Assembly (NCBI GenBank): GCA_030704615.1
Contig: CM060733.1
Location: 35,464,001-35,528,000 of the forward strand
Length of the DNA: 64,000 nucleotides
Direction of reading: 5' to 3'
Source of the DNA: Takakia lepidozioides
Lineage: Eukaryota > Streptophyta > Takakiopsida > Takakiales > Takakiaceae
This document shows positions 53,601 through 63,800 of the stretch, one piece after another. The position numbers were made by a program, and so were the translations under genes. The notes below the pieces were generated by a model. It searched no databases. It was not told the DNA's origin and saw only the letters and a program-made list of their open reading frames with translations. Numbering within the stretch: position 1 is the stretch's first letter; every line of letters begins with the position of its first letter.

Positions 53601-54199
53601 GCCAGCTCCGACCGGTGTCCCTCCAGGTGAAGCCCTCGCAGAATTTCTAGAATAGATCGAACTGCGGTGCTCGTGCTGGGAATATGACTCCCTCCTCCAC
53701 TGACGTCCATTGAGGACTTGCCTGATCTCCAGGACGACCTCGGAACTTCCATGACCTCGTCTGAGTCGGACAGGTTGTGAACAACCCGGTTCTCGGTCGT
53801 CTTCATGGATGGGTTCGGCTCTGGATTTACTTCGTTGCGGACTTCTCTCTTTGAGGTACCCACTCTCTGATTCGCGGATTGTTTCGTGGAAGGCGCCAGG
53901 ATAGACGGTGCATTTGGCGGGCAAATGAAGTCCCCAACAGCCCTGTATATGACGTTGTCCGATGGTGGAACTCGCCATTCCCTGCCATCGCCGAAATCAT
54001 CGTGGAGCACAACAATACTCTCGACAACAAGGCCGTTTGAGTCCTTCCTTTCCTCCTCCAAAAAAACCGACCCCGGTTTCAGGTGGTATCGAACGCACAG
54101 ATATTTCTCCATCACCCGGCAGGTGTCCCCTCTGCACGGAAATGAAGCTCTATGCTCGTGAGGAGGGCAGTACACTGTAGCGCTCGGGTTTTCCGCCAT
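50607..54199 (-). CDS. MULE-like transposase with SWIM zinc finger, family 1, best copy
   Basis: Two exons: 54199-52112 and 52025-50607, donor GAG|GTGAGT and acceptor GTGCAG|GAA, joining YMRE to EMCLDSD. I chose the ATG at 54199 (MAENPSATVYCPP) because family 2 starts at the equivalent point; the frame is open up to an ATG at 54331. Domains: variable Ser-rich N-terminus; Cys-rich zinc-binding-like region (CAGALRCFSPTCF, then CAHCKEPPHCMSVC); RNase-H-like core with candidate triad D in MFDH, D in FMADNAQANW, E in NMAESVHSSW; a Ser/Arg/Pro linker; C-terminal SWIM-type finger. Here the finger reads CNY instead of CNC, so one metal ligand is lost, while the left copy keeps it. Otherwise the frame is uninterrupted over about 1,160 codons. 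It probably performs cut-and-paste transposition of the family. Assignment to MULE rather than another SWIM/DDE group is by motif pattern only. Confidence 0.8.
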
Positions 54200-54489
54200 G
54201 GGAGATGTGCACACAAGACTGCCAGGATGGCGTGCGGGGAAGCTCCCTGGTAGAAGGGGGTGCAGCGATGGGAATGAATGCGATGCCGATTTGTCCGAGC
54301 GACGAAGCCTGATCCAAATCCAGGGAGCCAACTATCTCAAAAATCCACAGTCAGAGTGTTAATGAACCTTGTCTCCGGAATGCGGCCCCTCGTCTTTGCG
54401 CAATAACTGCCAACGGTATGCAGTCAGAAAGTGGGGGGCCGTCCGGATGATGACGGCTGAAGGGGATAAGCCGGCACCGTGCCGTCACA

Positions 54490-55750
54490 TTACTACCCCC
54501 GAATGGAAATTCGGCACCCAACATCCAACAGAGGAAGCCCGGATGAAGTCGCCTCGGGCGCAGAGGCCGGAGTGTGTGCGACAGAGAACATCCCCTGGAT
54601 GGAGATTGGCGCCGAATTTCCATCCGGTCCCCCCAAATGGAGTCGTGTCGGGGGGTCAGGCCGAAAACTGGACGGCATAAAAACATCCCCAGATGGAAAA
54701 ACGGCGCCGAATTTCCATCCGGGGCGATTCGGATGCAGTCGGGGAGGGGGGAGTGGCCTGCAGTTGGCTGTCACATTTCAACCCCCGGACGGAAATTCGG
54801 CAACGAATATCGAACAGGGGACGCCCGGATGAAGTCGCCTGGGGCACAGAGGCCGGCCAGTGTGCGACAGAGAACATCCCCTGGACGGACATTCGGCGCC
54901 GAATTTCCATCCGGGCCCCCCCAAAGGAAGTGTTGTCGGGGGGTCAGAGCGAAAACTGGCCGACATAAAAACCTCCACAGATGGGAAAACGGCGCCGAAT
55001 TTCAATTCGGGGCCGTTCCAATGCAGTCGGGGAGGGGGAGAGGTCGGAACCTGGCAGTCATATTTCAACCCCCGGGACGGAAATTCGGCACCGAATATCC
55101 AACAGAGCGGCGGAGAGGCGGCACCTCTCCGACAGAGACCATCCCCCGGATGGAGATTCGGCGCCGAATTTCCATCCAGCAGGTAAGTGGAATCTCGGAT
55201 GGATGGAGATTCGGCGCCGAATTTCCATCCTGCAGGTAATTCGAATCCCGGACGAATGGAGATTCGGCGCCGAATTTCCATCCAGCAGGTAAGTGGAATC
55301 TCGGATGGATGGAGATTCGGCGCCGAATTTCCATCCTGCAGGTAATTCGAATCCCGGACGAATGGAAATTCGGCGCCGAATTTCCATCCAGCAGGTAAGT
55401 GGAATCTCGGATGGATGGAGATTCGGCGCCGAATTTCCATCCTGCAGGTAATTCGAATCCCGGACGAATGGAAATTCGGCGCCGAATTTCCATCCAGCAG
55501 GTAAGTGGAACCTCGGATGGATGGAGATTCGGCGCCGAATTTCCATCCTGCAGGTAATTCGAATCCCTGCTGGATGGAGATTCGGCGCCGGATTTCCATC
55601 ATGCAGGTAATTCGAATCACGGATGAATGGAAATTCGGCGCCGAATTTCCATCCAGCAGGTAAGTCGAATCCCGAATAAATGGAAATCCGGCGCCGAATT
55701 TCCATCCAGCAGGTAAGTCGGATCAGGCCGTATGGATATTCGGCGCCGGA
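54490..55750. repeat. Family-1 palindromic array, transposase-proximal part
   Basis: 54490-55150 carries the 95-96-bp type of unit, with diverged cores such as GGCAAC and GGCACC. From 55160 there are twelve cores at an exact 53-bp step (55160, 55213, 55266, 55319, 55372, 55425, 55478, 55531, 55584, 55637, 55690; the last step is 52, to 55742). Each reads GATTCGGCGCCGAATTTCCATC with alternating linkers CAGCAGGTAAGTGG and CTGCAGGTAATTCG. Confidence 0.85.
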
Positions 55751-55769
55751 TTTCCACTCGCCATTTATT

Positions 55770-56020
55770 TCTGAGCGAGGAATTACCTTCGTGCAGGTAA
55801 TTCCCATATAAGAATTACCTTCGTGCAGGTAATTCGCATATAAGAATTACCTTCGTGCAGGTAATTTCCAGATGACAATTACCTTCCTGCAGGTAATTCC
55901 AATCGATGTTTATTCCTCGTCCAGAATTACCTGCACAAAGGTAATTCTCATCTGGAAATTACCTGCATGAAGGTAATTCTTATATGGGAATTACCTGCAC
56001 GAAGGTAATTCCTCGCTCAG
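55770..56020. repeat. Large dyad with AATTACCT hairpins at 32-bp steps
   Basis: The text CTGAGCGAGGAATTACC at 55771 is mirrored by GGTAATTCCTCGCTCAG ending at 56020, so the region is a dyad centred near 55895. It contains small palindromes GAATTACCTTCGTGCAGGT...: starts 55780, 55812, 55844 and 55876 are exactly 32 bp apart on the left, with their mirror images on the right. GGCGCC units extend the symmetry outwards on both sides. It marks the midpoint between the divergent genes. Confidence 0.8.
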
Positions 56021-56199
56021 AAATAAATGCGAATGGAAATTCGGCGCCGAATATCCATATGGCACCGATCCGACTTACCTGCTGGATGGAAATTTGGCGC
56101 CGAATTTCCATTCATCCACGATTCGAATTACCTGCAGGATGGAAATTCGGCGCCGAATTACCTGCTTCAGGGAAATTTGGCGCACCGCCCTACCTGCGC

Positions 56200-57575
56200 G
56201 GATGGAAATTCGGCGCCGGATTTCCATCCGCGCGCTTCCGAATTACCTGCTCGAAGGAAATTTGGCGCACCGCCCTCCTGCGCGGATGGAAATTCGGCGC
56301 CGGATTTCCATCCGCGCGCATCCGAATTACCTGCTTGAAGGAAATTTGGCGCACCGACCTCCTGCGCGGATGGAAATTCGGCGCCGGATTTCCATCCGCG
56401 CGCTTCCGAATTACCTGCTGGAAGGAAATTTGGCGCACCGCCCTCCTGCGCGGATGGAAATTCGGCGCCGGATTTCCATCCGCGCGCTTCCGAATTACCT
56501 GCTGGAAGGAAATTTGGCGCACAGACCTACCTGCGCGGATGGAAATTCGGCGCCGGATTTCCATCCGCGCGCTTCCGAATTACCTGCTGGAAGGAAATTT
56601 GGCGCACCGCCCTCCTGCGCGGATGGAAATTCGGCGCCGGATTTCCATCCGCGCGCTTCCGAATTACCTGCTGGAAGGAAATTTGGCGCACAGACCTACC
56701 TGCGCGGATGGAAATTCGGCGCCGGATTTCCATCCGCGCGCTTCCGAATTACCTGCTGGAAGGAAATTTGGCGCACAGACCTACCTGCGCGGATGGAAAT
56801 TCGGCGCCGGATTTCCATCCGCGCGCTTCCGAATTACCTGCTGGAAGGAAATTTGGCGCACCGCCCTCCTGCGCGGATGGAAATTCGGCGCCGGATTTCC
56901 ATCCGCGCGCTTCCGAATTACCTGCTGGAAGGAAATTTGGCGCACAGACTACCTGCGCGGATGGAAATTCGGCGCCGGATTTCCATCCGCGCGCTTCCGA
57001 ATTACCTGCTTGAAGGAAATTTGGCGCACCGACCTCCTGCGCGGATGGAAATTCGGCGCCGGATTTCCATCCGCGCGCTTCCGAATTACCTGCTGGAAGG
57101 AATTTGGCGCACCGCCCTCCTGCGCGGATGGAAATTCGGCGCCGGATTTCCATCCGCGCGCTTCCGAATTACCTGCTGGAAGGAAATTTGGCGCACCGCC
57201 CTACCTGCGCGGATGGAAATTCGGCGCCGGATTTCCATCCGCGCGCTTCCGAATTACCTGCTGGAAGGAAATTTGGCGCACCGACCTACCTGCGCGGATG
57301 GAAATTCGGCGCCGGATTTCCATCCGCGCGCTTCCGAATTACCTGCTTGAAGGAAATTTGGCGCACCGCCCTCCTGCGCGGATGGAAATTCGGCGCCGGA
57401 TTTCCATCCGCGCGCTTCCGAATTACCTGCTGGAAGGAAATTTGGCGCACCGCCCTCCTGCGCGGATGGAAATTCGGCGCCGGATTTCCATCCGCGCGCA
57501 TCCGAATTACCTGCTTGAAGGAAATTTGACGCACCGCCCTCCTGCGCGGATGGAAATTCGGCGCCGGATTTCCAT
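56200..57575. repeat. Family-1 palindromic array, methyltransferase-proximal part
   Basis: Seventeen units of 83-85 bp, core starts from 56212 to 57560. Each has ATTCGGCGCCGGATTTCCATC, the GCGCGCTTCCGAATTACC linker and AAATTTGGCGCACCG. Near-identity between units shows recent amplification. Long open frames here (for example 55984-57666) arise because the 84-bp unit is a multiple of three; they are not genes. Confidence 0.88.
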
Positions 57576-57825
57576 CCGCGCGCTTCCGAATTACCTGCGT
57601 GAGGGAAATTCCGGGACTGTTTTCGTCGATTTTCTTCCGACATGGAGGGCTTCATCCGACATTTAATTGCGCAGTTGGGCAATAAATGTCGACGGCCGTC
57701 GGTTATTATTCGGGCTGGCGACGCATGGCTTCCTGGACACGTACCCTAAATCTCATGCTATACTTGGCTTAACATGGTATTCCAGGCATGTACCCCAAAA
57801 AAGGAGATCTTTTTGGCTGGGACTT

Positions 57826-60800
57826 ATGCCGCCTGAAGGGCGTGGCTCTCCTGAGAGAGACCTCAGATCCAGACCGCGGCGGAAGTTGAAAGCTCTGTAC
57901 TACGGACGACGGCCAATCTCTCGCATGGCCAAACTGAAGCTCCAGCAGGAGATTCCAGTGTCTTGCTCACAACCTGCGCCAACTGAAGCCGAGTACTCTC
58001 AGGCAAGCCACTTCTGCTTTCGGTTTGTTCGATTTCTTTTTTGCTTTCGCTTCGTTACCTCGCTTTGTTTCTGCATCTTCATCCTGGCTTTGCTGTATGA
58101 GTGAACTTTAGATAGTTGACTGAACCTTAGATTGTTTGCAATGCGTGTGCAAATCCGGCAGCTCTGGAGAAGGCTGCTTGTGCATGTCATTCTTAGGCAA
58201 TGGTTGCATTTGTTTTCATTGTTGTTGCATGGCTCTCCATACTTCCTAAACTTGTTATGTTTTCATTTTTGCTACATGATTGCTGCTATGGTGGTTGCGC
58301 TGCTGCTTTTTGCACCGCTGTTGGTGTTCACGATTTTTGTCAATCACAGAGTGACGACGAGCCCGGCACGCTGGTGGTATCATCGACAGCTCCAACTCAT
58401 CGCATGTTTGAATCGCCCAACTTGGGGCGAGAGGGCAAACTTAAATCTTTTGTTGGTGGACGGGAGGACTTGCAACGAGATTACGATAGAGTAGGCATTG
58501 GGGAGGTTGGTGCAGGCGGCATGGCAGGTGAAGGGCGTGAGGACATGAGGACAGCAGATCCGGCAATGGAGGTTGTTCATGCACATGCAGTAGGGCCCGC
58601 CCACGCAAAGAAAAAGAAGAAAGCTAAGCACATGCAATCCCCGGCGAGAGAGCAGTCACGGGCTGCGGAGGGGGGAGTGAGCAGTGCGCGCGAGGGTGTC
58701 AGTTCGCCTCAATCAAAGGTGGTCGTCCTGGAGGGCTCCCCTGTTGCTAGCCCTAGTAAGAAACAGAAAGCCCGTGAGAGGGCAAAAGAGAGGGCAAAAG
58801 AACAGACGAGACAGAATGCTAGCAAGGAGGAAAGACAAAAGGCAGCTGAAGAGGCCAGGGGTGCCCAAATGACAGATGCCAATGTAAGCGAGGGACACAC
58901 AGAGACGGTGGATCCCTACAAGACACCACAGAGAGGCAGTAGCACACCGGTTAGACCATCGCGGGCAAGTGCAGCCCCCGCAATTACCCATACGGTGGAG
59001 AGTGGAGGAGAGGAAAGAACACCTGAAAGAGCACCGATTGTGCAAGTTCGAGGTGAAGCCAGGGAGAGGGCAGTAGAGACGACGAGAGTGCTGGAGGTGG
59101 TTTCGCAGGTGGCTGACCCTGTTGAGGAGGACGACATGGATGTTTCTGACCAGGATGACATTCTCCCGGACATCCCCAGGCCCCAAACCCGGAGCATACA
59201 GGCTGGATTTGGCGGTCTTGGTGGGCTGCCGGAAAACCCCTCTGCAGCAGACGTCATGTCTGAGGCGGATATGAAGTTGGCCGCTGCCAAGATGTTGGAG
59301 GCAACCCACAGCAACATTGGCAGGGTGCTGGGGGGCATGGTGTACCCGGCCAAGCTTCGAATTCCCCTTTGCCGCTTGGTGTCATTGCAGGTGGTGAGAC
59401 CTGCCCTCCCAGGCGATATCGACAAGCTGAAATTCTCTTTCCGGGATGGATATCGAATGGGGTCTGCCGCCTTTTACGTTTCCATTGAGAACGACCACGG
59501 AGCTTCCCGTGCCCACACTTCCGATGAGGTGGACAAATGGGGTCCCCATTGGCAAACGCGAAATGAGGAGTTCGAGAGATCGATTGCTAGTGATCCTCTT
59601 TTCCAGCACATGTCCGGTAAGATGTTCTACGTGTGGGACGGCAATCATCGCCTCCTGGCATGGATGGAGCACATTGCCCAAGCCCACCCCAACGATCTCG
59701 ATTGGCATTTCGCCGTCGATTGTGTTGTGCTGAAGGTTGCGGGGCCCAAAGATCGCAGTCTTCTCAAAGCTGCAATGGCCGACATCAACTCGTAAGCTAC
59801 AACCCCTCTCGCTTTTGGACTTTGAATTTGGAAGTCATTTCATTGCGAATCCTCATATATGATGAAAATTCCCATTTCAGTATTGTTTGATGGAAATGTG
59901 GCACTGCAGGGTGACTGAGAATGCCTTCATTGCCACCAACTTGTCCCATATGCTCTTCCGAGTGAAGGATGTCGGGAAGCAGGGGGTGCAAGAGTTTGCC
60001 AATTCCCTCAGTGCCGACCTCCTGCGCAAGTCGGAGGCAAAGGCAGACAGAACCTGGTATAGGCTGAGCGTCGACGCCATGGTGGACTACATATTTCGGG
60101 TAAAGCTCCTGCAGTTTTGTTGAGCTAATTTGTCTCTCCTCCCCCAATAGAAGAAATTGTGTTGAGCAGGATCTCTAATCTTATGTGCGCCTTTTCGACA
60201 GACGAAAATACAGCAGGATTTGGCACATGCGCGGAGGTTCTACATGGAGTCAGAGGAGAAGAATCCAACCCTCCCGGAACTCGAATCGTATGTCAAAGCT
60301 GCGGAGGTGAGGGCCCGCATAAAGTACAAGTCGCGGATGGTAAAGTACGTGGCCATAGCTGATCCCGCCCTTGGTGCCGACTTTCTGGTGGAGGTGGGAA
60401 AGCACTACTCTCGCGCTCTGAAGCCCACGATGACATTGGAGAAGCTCCATCGTCTAGCCACATCCTGTGTGGATGCAACAGAAAAGGTGATACATTCTTA
60501 ACCAAATTGTGGTGGCAACAACTCCTTTTTGTGGTGTTTGGCGCTTACGAATATGCTGGGTGGTTGGACAGACCCGGTGGCTCCAAATCTGGAATGGTTC
60601 CCAAAGTACCAGGGACATGTGGAGCTTCCCCAAACCGGACAAACTCTCTGACCCCACATTCGACATGTGGATGAACCGCATGACATGGTGGTTTCAGGTA
60701 CTTCCCCACGCTTCGTTTGGGGCTTCTACTCTAGTAGGGGGTGGATTCATTGTATTTTTTGAGGAAAGCGATCTGATGGACAATCTCCACAGGTGACGAC

Positions 60801-63800
60801 GAATGCGCAAGAGCAGCTGGACACACAAGCACATCAGTTCAAGATGGAGATATCTCCTGCAGCAGAGAGCCTACGTGACTATGTGACGAGGTACTTTCTG
60901 CTCTACAAAACCAACCTATTCTTTCGGGAGATAGCAGATGCTCGCCGGAGCCACGAGTTCACCGACCAGCCGAACGCGGACAAAGCAGCAATGCGCCTTC
61001 TGTACAGGTACATACGCGCTGCCTTTCTTTCAAGTCCTGGCATTTCAGGATGTTAGAGGCCTAAGTGGTGTTAGGGAAAATGGCGCCGAATTTCCAGTCA
61101 GGGCTCCGAAAATGGCAAAGTCCCTAGACTGGCTGGCCCGGAACTGGAAATTCGGCGCCATTTTCCAGTTCCAGGCCCTATTGCCGTTCAGGGACTTAGC
61201 CATTTTCGGGCTAAGTCCCTAGTGTGGCTGGCCCGGAACTGGAAATTCGGCGCCGTTTTCCAGTTCTAGGCCCTATTGCCGTCCAGGGACTTAGCCATTT
61301 TCGGGCTAAGTCCCTAGACTGGCTGGCCCTGAAGTGGAAATTCGGCGCCATATTCCAGTTCCAGGCCCTATTGCCGTCCAGGGACTTAGCCATTTTCGGT
61401 CTAAGTCCCTAGGGTGGCTGGCCCGGAACTGGAAATTCGGCGCCGTTTTCCAGTTCTAGGCCCTATTGCCGTCCAGGGACTTAGCCATTTTCGGGCTAAG
61501 TCCCTAGACTGGCTGGCCCTGAAGTGGAAATTCGGCGCCATATTCCAGTTCCAGGCCCTATTGCCGTCCAGGGACTTAGCCATTTTCGGTCTAAGTCCCT
61601 AGGGTGGCTGGCCCGGAACTGGAAATTCGGCGCCGTTTTCCAGTTCTAGGCCCTATTGCCGTCCAGGGACTTAGCCATTTTTGGTCTAAGTCCCTAGGGT
61701 GGCTGGCCCGGAAGTGGAAATTCGGCGCCGTTTTCCAGTTCCAGGCCCTATTGCCGTCCAGGGACTTAGCCATTTTCGGGCTAAGTCCCTAGACTGGGTG
61801 GCCCTGAAGTGGAAATTCGGCGCCATATTCCAGTTGTAGGCCCTATTGCCGTTCAGGGACTTAGCCATTTTCGGACCTCATTGGGTTTTTCATGAATGCA
61901 GGTACTGTAAGTTCTCGCTTTTGGAGAAAGGTCATCTGTCTTTCGAGCCACCATTCTTCCTGGCATGGAGGAACCCTGGGGCTGACTCCATGTACACTGA
62001 CGATATTGTGAAGGAGTGGCATCTGAAACATTTGCGTGATTGCCCTTGGTATGTGGACCTTCCGCCCGGCTCGCTCGACCCATCCGAGTTTCAATTGAAG
62101 CTGGATGCTGAATTCCGACGAAACCGGGCTCCGCTGCCTCCGTTGGGTGCAAAAGAGGCAAAAGCGCTTGCGAACTCCAGGAAAGCGGCAGAGCTTGCTC
62201 AGACAGGAATTCAGGAGAAATTGCATGAGAAGAGTAAAGGTCAAAGGAAAAGGACAAGGAAACAGGTGACTGCAGTAACACCCAAAAAGAAGAAAACCAT
62301 CGGGGCATGGAGGAGGCGCAGGAGGGGACCCAAGAGAGTGACTCCGACGCCGATTTTGTTCAAGGTCCTGCGACTGCTGTTGCTCCTACCCAGTCACCGG
62401 TCGTCCGGGTTCCCAAGTCAGTTCGGAGTGGGACTGGCTCTGCCAAGAAGTTGGCATTTGAGGGCGAGCCTACACGGCGGTATTCGGCGGTGACGTTTAC
62501 GCACAGGCCAAAGCTAGAACCTCCAACCATCATCCAATGCGTCAATGAGAGCTTCCTTGACGCTCTCGCTGCCAGGGCGAAGAAGGTGGCACACAACAAG
62601 TCTCTGGCGGAGCAGAAGGGGAAAGCCAAGAAGAGGGCTGCCGGTACAGAGCCTAAAGACACCCCTGGTTTTGAAGCCATGATGGAATTCTTCACGGCTG
62701 TGAGCACGAATTGCAAGAGCACTCGGGGGGGGTTGAGGTGGAGAGAGCTTGCGACATGATTCTCCTCGACATTCCAGATGGGGAGCTGCTGGAGGGCCTG
62801 GATGGTGTGCCCACCTGGAACAGGTTTACTGAGGACTACTGGAAAGCCGGGTTTGGGCTGGCGGGGATGCTTCTGGATGACGGTGGATGTGTGGTTGTCC
62901 TTGCCACGAGAGGGAAGACCACAGAGAATGCGGTGGCAAGGTGGACACCGAAAAGTGTCACCCCGGTCCTCCTCAGAAAATGGTTCTGCATCAGTACGCA
63001 GGGGTTGCGAACAGAGGGCCAAAGTGTAAGTTATCAATCTATTGCATTCACTTCATATTGTGGTGTATGTTAAGTAGACCCTGGAATTGATCCCTTCTTT
63101 GTTGGATGTGCAGACATTGGTGTTTGAGGCATATTGCTTTGTGAAGAGAGGGTCTACGTTCAAATTCCGCAACGACGGTCGTCTTGTTGATGCCGCTGTG
63201 GACCCTGTAACCTACGATGTCCTCTACAACTATGTGCCCCACTCTAGTATGCCGAAGGACACAAAGACAGGCAAACCGTGGCGGTACAGCCGGACCCGAA
63301 GCCCTGCTTTCATCCAAACCCTCATGGAGACGTGCTCGGATGTCCAAGGGCGGATTCTGGACCTCACATGCGGCACGGGTAAGCCTTCACGTCCTCAGTT
63401 TGTCCCCTGGCCCCATTGCAATTGCATGCCGCAAGCTATTAACCGCCCGCTTTGTTCCTCAGGTGCTTCAATGTGGGCAGGGACGTTGTCCGACAGGCAT
63501 GTGTTCGCCTTCGAGCCAGATACTGCCCTCCACAACTCGGAACTTGCAGCGGCTGAACGTCTGCCGAAAGAGGAAGAGGCATCCTCGGAGGATGAGGAAA
63601 AATCCGAGAAGGAGCAGGGGGAGGAAGTTGGGATCGAGGCCGAGGAGCCCCGGTTTACGAGTGAGTGGTGGCATTGTAAGTTGCCTCCAGATTTTGTGAG
63701 GCACCTCCCTCCGCTCTCTTATTTCATTGAAAACCCTTTCTGGTTGTGCTGGTATTGACATTCTTCAAGTGGATTTGTTCTTACTGTAGGATGCCAAGTA

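Noticed and set aside
54490-57575. CRISPR array
   Set aside because: Regular spacing and palindromic repeats superficially fit, but the linkers are repeated rather than unique spacers, no cas genes exist, and the DNA is eukaryotic.
55984-57666. Very long open frames (560 and 418 codons) rich in MEIRRRISI and GNSAPDFHP repeats, and similar frames at 4126-4986 and 54574-55807
   Set aside because: They read straight through the palindromic array in several frames and on both strands; the unit is 84 bp (a multiple of three) without stops. No codon or domain evidence supports a protein.
58713-59425. Antisense open frames over the ParB-domain exon, and similar ones at 2431-3102
   Set aside because: They are shadows of the minus- or plus-strand exon, which has splice sites and homologues in two other families; the antisense frames have neither.
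535-61194. Assembly artefact from a collapsed or duplicated inverted contig
   Set aside because: The arms differ in many substitutions, single-base indels, array length and array type, and the left arm lacks the dyad and exon 1 region, so they are distinct genomic copies; long reads would still be a useful check.
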